64,000 nt of DNA, from contig JBMOLU010000075.1 in assembly GCA_049325275.1 (NCBI GenBank), positions 62,001-126,000 of the forward strand, read 5' to 3'. The DNA is from CAIQJJ01 sp049325275 (lineage in GTDB: Bacteria; Chloroflexota; Anaerolineae; Anaerolineales; UBA4823). Under the pieces are notes generated by a model. It saw nothing but the letters and a program-made list of their open reading frames with translations. It did no database searches and was not told where the DNA came from. The position numbers and the translations under genes are program-made. Of the stretch, positions 1-8,675 are shown one piece after another; within the stretch, counting starts at the first letter, position 1; each line of letters opens with the position of its first letter.

Positions 1-488
1 CCCTCTTCACCGGGCCGAACCTGTACGTCAGAAAATCTTTGCAATCCGGTGACGTGCAGCCGGGCGAAGTCGTCACCTACGCGCTCTTCTTCGGGAACGA
101 CCAGGCCGGTCACACCTCGTGGTGGAACATGCAGGGCAACGTTCTGCTGACTGATACCCTGCCCGCCGGGGCCGAGTTCATCACGTCCACGCTGCGCTGG
201 TGTGACGGTACCTTCTGGTGCTCCACCGATGTGGACGTTCAGGATGGGCAGTTACGCTGGCAGTTTGGGCCGATGAATGGTGATAACTGGAATGAAATCT
301 ACGTGACCATCCGCCTGACCGACACGCTCACCGAAGCTGACACGGTTGTCAACCGAGTCCAGATCGGCAGCGATCAGCCGGGAAAGGACCTGGAAGTCGA
401 TTACACCGACAACGAGGCCGTCTCCGTGCTTCCTGTCGTGTTCCCTCACTTCGATGTCTACTTGCCGTTAATCATCCGTAACCACTGA
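1..488 (+). CDS. C-terminal end of a secreted DUF11-type surface protein (5' truncated)
   Basis: The reading frame is already open at base 3, so this is the tail of a longer gene cut by the window edge; about 161 residues are visible. They resemble one DUF11-type extracellular repeat: QPGEVVTYALFFGN near the start, then LLTDTLPAGAEF and a valine-rich strand region. Such repeats form immunoglobulin-like beta modules on cell-surface proteins. The chain ends in FDVYLPLIIRNH. A closely similar stretch, SYLPLALRN, occurs in the beta-helix protein at 41121-43730, which suggests a shared surface-anchoring or sorting tail, although that role is inferred. An intrinsic terminator follows 25 bases after the stop. 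The N-terminal part and signal peptide lie outside the window. Confidence 0.75.
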   Translation, partial: LFTGPNLYVRKSLQSGDVQPGEVVTYALFFGNDQAGHTSWWNMQGNVLLTDTLPAGAEFITSTLRWCDGTFWCSTDVDVQDGQLRWQFGPMNGDNWNEIYVTIRLTDTLTEADTVVNRVQIGSDQPGKDLEVDYTDNEAVSVLPVVFPHFDVYLPLIIRNH

Positions 489-513
489 CCGGAAGCGCAG
501 CTTCAATCTCTTT

Positions 514-546
514 CCCCGCCCTCGAAAATGAGGGCGGGGAATTTTT
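514..546 (+). terminator. Rho-independent terminator after the surface-protein gene
   Basis: A perfect 10-bp GC-rich stem (CCCCGCCCTC pairing with GAGGGCGGGG) with a 6-nt loop is followed directly by AATTTTT. It lies 25 bases past the stop codon at 488 and upstream of the next gene at 624, so it should end the first transcript. Confidence 0.9.
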
Positions 547-623
547 GCGCCTGCGCGTAAGTTCTATCATCTCCACCGCCTGCTCGACCAACGCTGCCGT
601 CTGTGCTAAGATTGTGCGGTAGT

Positions 624-2843
624 ATGCTCACGCTGCGCGATCTCTTCCCTTTTTCTGAAGTTCGCCCGCTGCTCGAGGAGCTGCTGGCACCTGCACCCGG
701 CCTGACGATTGTCGCTGGGCTGGACACGCGCCCGGGAGACTTTTTCTTGCCCAGCGGCCGCGCTGCCATCTTCCAAACGTTGTTCGAGCAAATTCTTGCC
801 GGGGGAAAAATCGGGCGTTGCACGATTGTCGGTGCTGACAAAGCGGCCGTGCGCATCCCGCGTAAAACGTCGCGTTACGTCAGTTTTGCCGGCGTCGAAT
901 CGCCGCTGACGTACGAAAGCCGCGTGCGTGAAGCGATTTTGCAGCGCGTCCAGCTGCTGGTCGTCGATCGCCTGGACGAGCAGAGCATCCCCTGGGCCTT
1001 GGAGGCCGCCCGCAACGGCCTGCGCGTGCTCTCACAACTCGATACGGTGCTTTCCGGCGCAGGGGTTGTGCGTTCATTGTTGGATATGGGTGCAAAGACC
1101 AGCCAGCTTTCCGGCCTGGCATGGATTCTGGCCGTGCAGCGCATACCGGCGCTGTGCGCCAACTGCCGGTATCCGGGCAGCATTCCGGAGCCGCATCGCC
1201 GGGACAAGCCGCTGCGCGATGCACCGGAAACTCTTGCCGGCTCTTATTTTCGCGCCGGTGGCTGTGATGCCTGCCATCACACGGGGCGTGCCGGCGATGT
1301 GGGGCTGGTCGATATTTACCGGGCCGGCGGTTCGCCGGCTGTGTTGCCCAACTTGCCCAGCCTGTTTTCGCTGCAAGATAGCGTTTGGGAGTTAGCCGGC
1401 CGCGGGCGCATTCATCTGGACGATGCGTTGCATTACGAACAGGATCAGCTCCGGCGTACCTTTGCCTTGCTGGCTGCACGCGAACGCGTCTTGCGTGAGA
1501 CCGCTCTGCAAGAGCAGGCCCGGCGCGCCGAGTTACAGGCCGCCAACCGGGTGCTCGAACACCGCACCCAGGTCCTTTTTTCGCTCGAAGCGCTTAGCCA
1601 GGCCCTGATCGGCACTACCAATGTGTATGACTTGGGTGAAAAAGTCTGTCACCAGGCGGGCGAGTTGTGTGCGGCCGACCGGGCGGTGGTCTATTTCCGC
1701 CGCTCGCCTGAGCAGGCCATTCTATTAGCCTCGACCGGTTGGGAGCGTGCCACGCTGTCATCCTGGCTGGATGCCGACCAGATCTTTCCGCCCCGGATGC
1801 CCTTGCGAGCCATTCCTTTTCACCGCTGTCCGCCGGGGTTTTCGATCGACGATGAGGAGCAAAAGTCCATTCGCTCGGGGCTGGCCGTGCCGCTTGTCGC
1901 GCAGGATCAGTTGGTGGGCTTGATGATCGTCCACTCGACGCGTAAATTGCAATTCTCCCCCGGCGAGATCGCCTTGCTGCAAACCTTTGCCAACCAGGCT
2001 GCCCTGGCGTTGCAGCGCGCCGGCCTGGTGGAGCAGCTTCAGGCAAAAATCGTGCAGCTCGAAGCGGCGCAGGCCGGGCTGGCCGCTAAAGAGCGTCTGG
2101 AGCACGAACTGGCGTTGGCGCGCTCGGTACAGCAAAGTATGCTGCCCCACACCTTTCCGAAAATCCCCGGCTGCCGTTTCGTGGCTCACAGCGAGCCGGC
2201 GCGCCAGGTGGGCGGCGATTTCTACGATGTCATTGCGCTGCCCGATGGCCGCCTGGGCCTGGTGATCGGCGACGTGTCTGACAAAGGCATGCCTGCGGCG
2301 CTGTACATGGCGATCACCCGCAGCTTGCTGCGGGCCGAAGCCTGGCAGACGGCTGCGCCGGCGTCGACGCTGCGCCGTTTGAATCAGTTGTTGCTCGAAC
2401 TGACCGATCCGGGGATGTTCGTTACCCTGTTTTACGGCGTCTTCGATCCCGTCAGCCGGCAGATTAAGTATGCTCGTGCCGCCCATAATCGCCCGCTGCT
2501 GCTGCGCAACGGGCAGGTAAGCGAATTGGCCGGCCAGGGGATGCCGTTGGGGACTTTTCCGGACGACATGTTGGTACTGAGTGAAGAACAGGCCCTACTG
2601 GGGTCCGGCGACCGCCTGCTGCTCTATACCGATGGCCTTACCGATGCCATGTCGCCCGACGAGCAGCCCTTTGGCCTGGAAAGGTTGCTGTCTTTCCTGC
2701 CTTGCTGTGCGGCCCTGCCTCCCGATGCCATCTTACAGCAGCTTTTTGCTGCCGTGGCTGATTTCCGCGGCCCCGCCGACCCTTTCGACGATATGGCTTT
2801 GTTGATCATGGAGATTGGAGAAGGTGATGTATGTACGCATTAA
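624..2843 (+). CDS. PilB/GspE-like domain fused to GAF and SpoIIE/PP2C phosphatase
   Basis: A 739-residue three-part protein. Residues about 1-270 align by eye with the C-terminal half of PilB/GspE secretion ATPases: a P-loop-position strand (GLTIVAGLDTRPGDF), the region ARNGLRVLSQLDT, LLDMGAK, and the paired-cysteine element CANC...CDACHHTGRAGDVG. The Walker A lysine/threonine signature is absent, so ATPase activity is unlikely. A charged coiled-coil linker precedes a GAF domain (about 320-480), and a SpoIIE/RsbU-type PP2C phosphatase fills about 500-735 with metal-binding motifs GGDFYDV, GDVSDKGMPAAL and DDMALL. Such phosphatases dephosphorylate anti-sigma-antagonists in partner-switching pathways. 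I chose the ATG at 624 over the GTG at 603 because the domain homology begins there. It overlaps tag by 13 bases. Confidence 0.85.
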   Translation: MLTLRDLFPFSEVRPLLEELLAPAPGLTIVAGLDTRPGDFFLPSGRAAIFQTLFEQILAGGKIGRCTIVGADKAAVRIPRKTSRYVSFAGVESPLTYESRVREAILQRVQLLVVDRLDEQSIPWALEAARNGLRVLSQLDTVLSGAGVVRSLLDMGAKTSQLSGLAWILAVQRIPALCANCRYPGSIPEPHRRDKPLRDAPETLAGSYFRAGGCDACHHTGRAGDVGLVDIYRAGGSPAVLPNLPSLFSLQDSVWELAGRGRIHLDDALHYEQDQLRRTFALLAARERVLRETALQEQARRAELQAANRVLEHRTQVLFSLEALSQALIGTTNVYDLGEKVCHQAGELCAADRAVVYFRRSPEQAILLASTGWERATLSSWLDADQIFPPRMPLRAIPFHRCPPGFSIDDEEQKSIRSGLAVPLVAQDQLVGLMIVHSTRKLQFSPGEIALLQTFANQAALALQRAGLVEQLQAKIVQLEAAQAGLAAKERLEHELALARSVQQSMLPHTFPKIPGCRFVAHSEPARQVGGDFYDVIALPDGRLGLVIGDVSDKGMPAALYMAITRSLLRAEAWQTAAPASTLRRLNQLLLELTDPGMFVTLFYGVFDPVSRQIKYARAAHNRPLLLRNGQVSELAGQGMPLGTFPDDMLVLSEEQALLGSGDRLLLYTDGLTDAMSPDEQPFGLERLLSFLPCCAALPPDAILQQLFAAVADFRGPADPFDDMALLIMEIGEGDVCTH

Positions 2844-3412
2844 CCCGCTGTACCTGGGCCGGAAGCGACCCGCTTTACGTGGCTTATCACGACTGCGAAT
2901 GGGGCGTTCCCGTCCACGATGACCGCACGCTCTTCGAGTTCTTGATCCTCGAAGGCGCACAGGCTGGCTTGAGCTGGATCACGATCTTGCGCAAGCGCGA
3001 AAACTACCGCGCCGCGTACGATTGTTTCGATCCTGAAAAAGTGGCCCGTTATGATGACGATAAGGTGGCCGAACTCCTCACCAACCCTGGCATTGTCCGT
3101 AACCGCCTGAAAGTGGCAGCGTCGATCGGTAACGCGCGTGCTTTCCTGGCCGTTCAGGAAGCCTTCGGCAGCTTCGACGCCTATCTCTGGCGTTTTGTGG
3201 ACGGCCGGCCAAAGATCAACGCCTGGCGGTCGCTGGCCGAGGTCCCTGCGTTTACACCTGAATCGGACGCCTTGAGCAAGGACTTGAAGCGGCGCGGTTT
3301 TCGCTTCGTCGGCTCGACGATCTGTTACGCGCACATGCAGGCTACCGGGATGGTCAACGACCACACGACAGACTGTTTCCGTTACCACCAACTGATTGGA
3401 GAAGAAAGATGA
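2831..3412 (+). CDS. tag: DNA-3-methyladenine glycosylase I
   Basis: 193 residues, the usual length for Tag, an HhH-superfamily glycosylase that removes 3-methyladenine from alkylated DNA in base-excision repair. The N-terminus shows the family signature RCTWAGSDPLYVAYHDCEWG, and the zinc site is complete: a Cys near residue 7, a His in YHD, and the His/Cys pair in NDHTTDCFRY near the C-terminus. The adenine-pocket region LEGAQAGLSWITIL is intact. The start lies inside the end of the upstream phosphatase gene and the stop overlaps the next start by 4 bases (ATGA), so the three genes are probably translationally coupled. Confidence 0.95.
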   Translation: MYALTRCTWAGSDPLYVAYHDCEWGVPVHDDRTLFEFLILEGAQAGLSWITILRKRENYRAAYDCFDPEKVARYDDDKVAELLTNPGIVRNRLKVAASIGNARAFLAVQEAFGSFDAYLWRFVDGRPKINAWRSLAEVPAFTPESDALSKDLKRRGFRFVGSTICYAHMQATGMVNDHTTDCFRYHQLIGEER

Positions 3413-3903
3413 CCCCTGAAGAACGTAAAGAAAAAATCGAGTCGTACGGCGCAGCGCACCACTTGCTCTTGGCTGCGCTTGAACGCTTCCCGCGTGAAAT
3501 GTGGCAGTTCCGCGCGACCCCTGACGGCTGGACGATCCACGAAATCATCGTGCACATTGCCGATAGCGAGGTAAACAGCTACGTGCGCTGCCGGCGCCTG
3601 ATTGCCGAACCGGGCAGCGACGTGCTCGGCTACGACGAAAACCGTTGGGCGCGCGTCTTGCGCTATCACGAGCAGCTCCCCGAAGATGCACTCGAACTTT
3701 TCCGCTCGTTGCGCGGCCTGTCTTACCGGTTGATCGAAACACTGCCGGAGGCCGTGTGGGCGAACACCATTCACCACAGTGAGAACGGCCCGATGACGAT
3801 GGACGATTGGCTGACCGTCTACGAGCGGCACATCCCCGATCACATTGCCCAGATGCAAACCGTTTACGATGCCTGGACTCGGGCGAACCCGCAACATCCA
3901 TAA
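3409..3903 (+). CDS. DinB/YfiT-family metal-binding protein
   Basis: A 164-residue member of the DinB superfamily of four-helix-bundle proteins. The family uses a metal triad of three histidines; candidates here are in TIHEIIVHIADSE (about residues 44-50) and ERHIPDHIAQM near the C-terminus, with WTIHEIIVHIADSE being the typical first signature. Family members include thiol S-transferases and many damage-induced proteins of unknown reaction. The ATGA overlap with tag suggests co-transcription with a DNA-repair gene, but no specific substrate can be read from the sequence. Confidence 0.85.
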   Translation: MTPEERKEKIESYGAAHHLLLAALERFPREMWQFRATPDGWTIHEIIVHIADSEVNSYVRCRRLIAEPGSDVLGYDENRWARVLRYHEQLPEDALELFRSLRGLSYRLIETLPEAVWANTIHHSENGPMTMDDWLTVYERHIPDHIAQMQTVYDAWTRANPQHP

Positions 3904-4067
3904 TTTCTGCAAAATTCTCTGGTATCCTCTCTGTTGGTATCGCTGCACTTAACCGTAGCCGAGTCTTCGCCCATCCCCACTGGCCTGCGAACCGAAGGGT
4001 TCGCCATCCTTCCCCTCTTGGGGCGGGGGGTGGGGGGAATCCGTTTCAAGTTTGGAGGACAAAAGGG

Positions 4068-5657
4068 ATGAAAAAGAAGCGACCTTTCTGGCAGTGGCTT
4101 TTGATCGGTGTGGTCTCGATCGCTATCGTTGCTGCCGTCGTGATCTGGCGCATGCCGAAGCCCAATGCCGGCATGAACATCGTAACACCCGACATGCAAA
4201 CGGTGACCCTGAGGCGGGCGCCGCTGGTAGCCGTTATCGGCGCGACGGGCATGGTGCGCTCCAGCCAGCAAGCCGTCATCAACTGGCAGACCAGCGGTAA
4301 GGTGGGCGAAGTATCGGCCGACCTGGGTGAGAAGGTAGCCGTCGATCAACTGCTGGCATCCCTGGACCCCAATACCATCTCACAAAGTATCATCCAGGCC
4401 CAAGCCGACTTGATCGATGCACAGGCGGCCCTGGAAGATCTGAAGAAGCCCCAGCCCTTGAAGGTTGCCCAGGCGGAGGCTGCCCTGGAGCAGGCGCAGG
4501 ACGAGTTGGATACGCTGCTCAACCCATCCGAAGCCGATATCGCCCGCGCCGAATTGGCCGTTCTCGATGCGCAGGATGCGGTGAACGAGGCGCAGCGAAA
4601 AGTGGACAACCTGCAATACCCGCGCGGCAGCACCCAGAGCGTCGAACAGGCACGCGCCAGCTACCTGGTCGCCCAGGCGGAGGTCGAGCGTATGCAGTCG
4701 ATCTACGAAGACACGCCCGGCGATCCCGACTCCAATGCCGGTAAGGCCCTGGCGCTCAGCAACCTGGCGGCCGCCGAATCGAAACGCGACCGCGCCTTAG
4801 CGACGCTCAACTGGTACCTCGGCGATCCCACCGACACCGAAGTCGCCGAGAAAAACACCAACCTGATCGTCGCCCAGGGGCAACTGGCCGACGCCCAGGA
4901 AGCCCTGGAAAAGCTCAGAAACCCCAAACCGTCGGATATCACGCTGGCCGAAGCCCGCGTGGAAGACGCCAGAGAAACGCTCGAAAAGGCCCAAAACGGC
5001 CCTACCGCCGACGACCTGGCCGTGGCCGAAAGCCGCGTCACTCTGGCGCGTGCCGCCCTCAACCAGGCCGGCCTGACAGCTCCCTTTGCTGGCACGGTCA
5101 CCCAGGTAAAGGTCATGCCGGGCGATATGGTCTCGGCGGGCCAGGCGGCTTTTCGCATCGATGACCTCTCGAAGTTGTTCGTCGATCTGGATGTTTCCGA
5201 AATCGACATCGCCCAGATTCAAGAAGGCCAGGCAGTCAGCATAACCTTCGACTCCATCCCCGATCAGGAATATTCGGGTGTCGTCACCAGCATTGGCCTG
5301 GTGGGTTCGCTCCAGCAAAACATGGTCTATTTTCCGGTAACCGTCCAGTTGACAAATCCCGACCGGGCCGTCAAGCCGGGGATGACGGCCATCGCCAACA
5401 TCGTCATTTCGCAGGTCGATGATGTCCTGCAACTGCCCAACCGGGCCATCCGTTCGGAGGACGGTACGCGCTTCGTTTACGTGGTGCGGGCCGGGGTGGC
5501 CGAAAAAGTGATCGTGAAAGTTGGCATGGTTTCCGATACCGCTTCCGAAGTGATCGCCGAGGGCCTGCGGGAGGGCGATCAGGTTTTGTTGGGTACGATT
5601 CCCGAATCCTGGAACCGCTTCGGCCCGGGAGGCGGCCCGATGGGGCGCACGAGGTAG
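4068..5657 (+). CDS. MacA/HlyD-type membrane-fusion protein of an ABC exporter
   Basis: 529 residues from the ATG at 4068, which has a GGAGG at 4054-4058; the open frame extends further upstream but without a better start. One N-terminal membrane helix (FWQWLLIGVVSIAIVAAVV) is followed by the adaptor fold: a biotinyl-lipoyl half-motif near residue 65, a long coiled-coil hairpin rich in AQAxLxxA repeats (about 110-340), the second lipoyl half (LTAPFAGTVTQVKVMPGD), then the beta-barrel and membrane-proximal domains. In MacAB-type systems this subunit links the permease to substrate release. The stop is followed one base later by the permease start, so the two form a pair. No ATPase gene is between them; the likely partner is the one at 8676. 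Confidence 0.9.
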   Translation: MKKKRPFWQWLLIGVVSIAIVAAVVIWRMPKPNAGMNIVTPDMQTVTLRRAPLVAVIGATGMVRSSQQAVINWQTSGKVGEVSADLGEKVAVDQLLASLDPNTISQSIIQAQADLIDAQAALEDLKKPQPLKVAQAEAALEQAQDELDTLLNPSEADIARAELAVLDAQDAVNEAQRKVDNLQYPRGSTQSVEQARASYLVAQAEVERMQSIYEDTPGDPDSNAGKALALSNLAAAESKRDRALATLNWYLGDPTDTEVAEKNTNLIVAQGQLADAQEALEKLRNPKPSDITLAEARVEDARETLEKAQNGPTADDLAVAESRVTLARAALNQAGLTAPFAGTVTQVKVMPGDMVSAGQAAFRIDDLSKLFVDLDVSEIDIAQIQEGQAVSITFDSIPDQEYSGVVTSIGLVGSLQQNMVYFPVTVQLTNPDRAVKPGMTAIANIVISQVDDVLQLPNRAIRSEDGTRFVYVVRAGVAEKVIVKVGMVSDTASEVIAEGLREGDQVLLGTIPESWNRFGPGGGPMGRTR

Positions 5658-5658
5658 T

Positions 5659-6876
5659 ATGAACGTGCTTCAATCTTTTCTCGAAGCCATGCGCAGCCTG
5701 ACGGCAAACAAGCTCCGTTCGGCGCTGACGGTGCTGGGCATCGTGATCGGCGTGGCCGCCGTGATCGCCATGCTGGCCATCGGGCGCGGCGCCGAAAAGT
5801 CGATCACCCGCGCCGTGGAAGGCATCGGAACCAACGTGTTGTACGTTTTTTCGGGCGGCAAGGAGGGCCTTCGCAACCCGAGGCCGCTCACCTTGCTGGA
5901 CGTGGCGGCGCTCGAGGAAGCTTCTTCGGTCAGCTACGTGGCGCCCAGCTTGCAGGGCAACGCTCAGGTGAGTTATGGCGGCGACACTACCAATACATCC
6001 ATCGTCGGGGTGACTCCCGATTATGCCGCCGTCAGCAACCTGGCGGTGGCAGAAGGCGAGATGCTCTCGGATGCTAACCTGGTCGAGCGGGCGGCCGTGG
6101 TGGTGATCGGCGCCGACGTCGCCGAGAGCCTGTTCGGCCGCACCGAAGACATCGTCGGCGAAAAAGTGCGCATCATGGGCCAACCTTTCAGCGTGATCGG
6201 CGTCCTGGAACGTAAAGGCGGCTCCGGCTTCGGTTCGCAGGACGATCAAGTCCTCGTGCCGTTGACCACCGCCCAGACCCGCCTGATCCGCCGCCCCAGC
6301 CGCCAGCAGGTGGACATGATCCTGGTGCAGGCCGCCAGCGCGGCGCTCGTCGACCGGGCCGTCGAGGACGTCACGGCTATTTTGGCGGAGCGCCATCACA
6401 CCACCATCGATGAACCCGACTTTCAAATCCTCAACCAGCAGGCTATCCTTTCTTCGCTCCAATCCGTCATTGGCGTGTTGACGATCTTCCTCGGCGGAAT
6501 CGCCTCGATCTCGCTGCTGGTTGGCGGCATCGGCATTATGAACATCATGCTCGTCTCCGTAACCGAGCGCACGCGCGAAATCGGCCTGCGCAAGGCGGTG
6601 GGGGCGCGCAAGCGTGACATTCTGGCACAGTTCCTGGTGGAATCGTCCGTTTTGAGCCTGCTGGGGGGGATTGTAGGCATCTTGTTGGCCTGGGGCATCG
6701 CTGCCATCGTCGCACAGGTTGCCGCAGCCAACGAAGTCGAGATCGCGCCGGCGATCGAGCTGGACGCAGTTTTGCTGGCGACGCTCTTCTCGGCGGCGGT
6801 GGGCCTGTTTTTTGGCTTCTATCCGGCACGCCGGGCAGCAAACCTAGAACCGGTGGAAGCGCTGCGTTCGGAGTGA
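5659..6876 (+). CDS. MacB-type FtsX-fold ABC exporter permease
   Basis: 405 residues. The N-terminus SLTANKLRSALTVLGIVIGVAAVIAML is the typical first transmembrane segment of MacB permeases. A large extracytoplasmic MacB_PCD domain follows (about 45-270), then three C-terminal helices of the FtsX fold with the coupling region VGGIGIMNIMLVSVTERTRE and IGLRKAVGA. It is closely similar to the permease at 9395-10627, which points to duplication. It lacks a fused ATPase and has none immediately adjacent, so it probably shares the ATPase at 8676 or forms a mixed dimer with its paralogue (inference). Confidence 0.92.
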   Translation: MNVLQSFLEAMRSLTANKLRSALTVLGIVIGVAAVIAMLAIGRGAEKSITRAVEGIGTNVLYVFSGGKEGLRNPRPLTLLDVAALEEASSVSYVAPSLQGNAQVSYGGDTTNTSIVGVTPDYAAVSNLAVAEGEMLSDANLVERAAVVVIGADVAESLFGRTEDIVGEKVRIMGQPFSVIGVLERKGGSGFGSQDDQVLVPLTTAQTRLIRRPSRQQVDMILVQAASAALVDRAVEDVTAILAERHHTTIDEPDFQILNQQAILSSLQSVIGVLTIFLGGIASISLLVGGIGIMNIMLVSVTERTREIGLRKAVGARKRDILAQFLVESSVLSLLGGIVGILLAWGIAAIVAQVAAANEVEIAPAIELDAVLLATLFSAAVGLFFGFYPARRAANLEPVEALRSE

Positions 6877-6927
6877 TGTATCTCCACGCTTCCCCAAACC
6901 TTCTCCACAATTTCTCCATAACGGCTT

Positions 6928-7001
6928 GTTATCCTTTGTGTGATAACGATGAATTTGACAAAATCGCATTTCAGCGAAAGTGAAAAGCTTTTGCGATTTT
7001 G
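6928..7001 (+). promoter_or_regulatory. Two nested-spacing inverted repeats upstream of the second exporter unit
   Basis: GTTATC-N8-GATAAC at 6928-6947 is followed by a 10-bp perfect inverted repeat, CAAAATCGCA (6959-6968) and TGCGATTTTG (6992-7001). Both sit just ahead of the lipoprotein gene at 7027, in an AT-rich stretch with a TTGACA at 6955-6960. They are good candidates for a regulator-binding region, possibly for the OmpR-type regulator encoded at 12079. Confidence 0.45.
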
Positions 7002-7026
7002 CCAAACGTACAAAAGGATAAAAAGC

Positions 7027-8652
7027 ATGAAACCAAAAACTATTTTTAATCCACGGGGGATTTTTACCGTTGTAATGGTGTCAGCTCTGCTGCTGACAGC
7101 CTGTGGTGCTGTGCAGGCGATGGGAACGGGCAGCGGCGACGACTCGCCGAACCATTCCACCGGTAATATCGGACTGGTCACGCAGATCACCACGACCACC
7201 GCCGTAGAAACCTCGGGGACGGTTGCCGCCAGCCAACAGGCCAGCCTGTTTTGGAAGACCACCGGCCAGGTGGCGCAGGTCTTGGTGCGGCCCGGCCAGC
7301 CGGTGCGGGCCGGTGACGTTTTGATGACGCTGGCCTTCGACAGCGCCCCGGCGAACGTCATTTCGGCCCAGGCCGACCAGATCGGCGCGCAGGAAGCCCT
7401 CGACAGCCTGTTGGCCCCCTCTGCCCAGGCGATCGCCGCCGCCGAAAAATCCCTGGCCGACGCGCATACCACGCTCGATAAGGCGCACACCACCCTGGAG
7501 AGTGAACTCAGCCGCGCCCGCTCGGCAGGCGATAGTGGCCTCTACGATGCGTACGAAGAAGCCGGTGCAGCCCTCGAAGATGCCCAGGATGCGCTTCCGC
7601 TGGCAACCGCCGATACCTTCGTCCAGGCCTACTATCGGGCCGTTCTGGCTGCCGAACGGTCTTATCGCAGCTACCAGGCCGCGCAGGATGATGCCGATGA
7701 AGCGCCCGACAGCGCCGATCTGGCTTTGCGGGTGCAGCAAACGCAGGCGGCTTACGAATCTGCCCAGGCCGAGAAGCAAACCCTGGCCCGCTCGCTCGAT
7801 GACGACGACGTGGAACGGGTAGATGAACTGGCGCTTGCCCAGGTCGATTTCGACGCTGCCGTGGACGATTTTGTGGCCGAACTGGATGGCTCGAACGCCC
7901 ACCAGGCCGCCCTGGTGTTGAATACGGCCCGTGCGGCCTACCGCAGCGCCGCTGAAGCGCTGGCCGAGGCGCAGCTCGACCTGTACCATTGCCTGACCGA
8001 AGCAGACCCCGCCGACGTTTCCGCCGCCCAGGCGCGCCTGGATGCGGCCCAGGCAACGCTCGATACACTCTCGATCGTCGCGCCCTTCGACGGCGAAGTG
8101 CTGGCCGTGAATTACCAGGTAGGCGACAGGGTTACCGCCGAGAAGGCCGCATTGGTCCTGGCCAACCGCCGGCCCTTGCGCATCACGGCCCAGGTGGACG
8201 AATCGGAGATTTTTGCTGTGAAGCTTGCCGACCGGGCGGAAATCGTGCTCGACTCGCTGCCTGGTGCAACCCTGTCTGGCATTGTCGATCTCGTCAACCC
8301 GGTCGGGCAGACGCTCTCCGGCGTTGTCAAGTACACTGTCGAGATCGTCCTCGATGAGACCGATTTACTGCCTTTGTTGGGCGCAACGGCCGATGTAACC
8401 ATTTTCACCGGCGAGCCTGCCCCGGCGCTGGCCGTGCCCGTCACCGCCGTGCAGTCCGATGCCTCGGGCGAGTACGTCTATCGTTTGCTGGCAGATGGTT
8501 CGGCCGAGCGTGTGCCTGTTGTCAGCGGCAGTTTGCAGGGAGACCTGGTGCTGGTAGACGGCAACTTGCAGGCAGGGGATGTGGTGCAACTGGTGCAGTC
8601 GTCGAGCGCCTCGTCCAGCAGCATGGGCATTCCGTTGTTCGGTGGGCGCTGA
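7027..8652 (+). CDS. Lipoprotein membrane-fusion protein (HlyD/MacA type)
   Basis: 541 residues from ATG 7027. The N-terminus is a lipoprotein signal peptide: a hydrophobic stretch (FTVVMVSALLLTAC) with a lipobox LTAC and acylated Cys near residue 26, unlike the first adaptor, which is anchored by a helix. The adaptor architecture follows: lipoyl half-motif with GQPVRAGDVLMTL, a long Ala/Gln/Asp-rich coiled coil (about 120-330), the second half SIVAPFDGEVLAVNYQVGDRV, and a beta-barrel region. It is followed by the ATPase (24-base gap) and a permease, giving a complete tripartite MacAB-like exporter. The coiled coil is unusually acidic and long, which may suit a thick wall rather than an outer-membrane channel (inference). 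Confidence 0.9.
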   Translation: MKPKTIFNPRGIFTVVMVSALLLTACGAVQAMGTGSGDDSPNHSTGNIGLVTQITTTTAVETSGTVAASQQASLFWKTTGQVAQVLVRPGQPVRAGDVLMTLAFDSAPANVISAQADQIGAQEALDSLLAPSAQAIAAAEKSLADAHTTLDKAHTTLESELSRARSAGDSGLYDAYEEAGAALEDAQDALPLATADTFVQAYYRAVLAAERSYRSYQAAQDDADEAPDSADLALRVQQTQAAYESAQAEKQTLARSLDDDDVERVDELALAQVDFDAAVDDFVAELDGSNAHQAALVLNTARAAYRSAAEALAEAQLDLYHCLTEADPADVSAAQARLDAAQATLDTLSIVAPFDGEVLAVNYQVGDRVTAEKAALVLANRRPLRITAQVDESEIFAVKLADRAEIVLDSLPGATLSGIVDLVNPVGQTLSGVVKYTVEIVLDETDLLPLLGATADVTIFTGEPAPALAVPVTAVQSDASGEYVYRLLADGSAERVPVVSGSLQGDLVLVDGNLQAGDVVQLVQSSSASSSSMGIPLFGGR

Positions 8653-8675
8653 CATGTGGTTGCGGGAGGTTTCTC

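Noticed and set aside
4020..4037. G-quadruplex in the leader of the first adaptor gene
   Set aside because: Only three G-runs are separated by loops (4, 6 and 6 G), so a standard four-run quadruplex of three tetrads is not formed without splitting a run.
3807..4067. N-terminal extension of the first adaptor protein
   Set aside because: The extension is antisense-like and Arg/Pro-rich, overlaps the DinB gene, and a good ribosome site and membrane helix begin at 4068.
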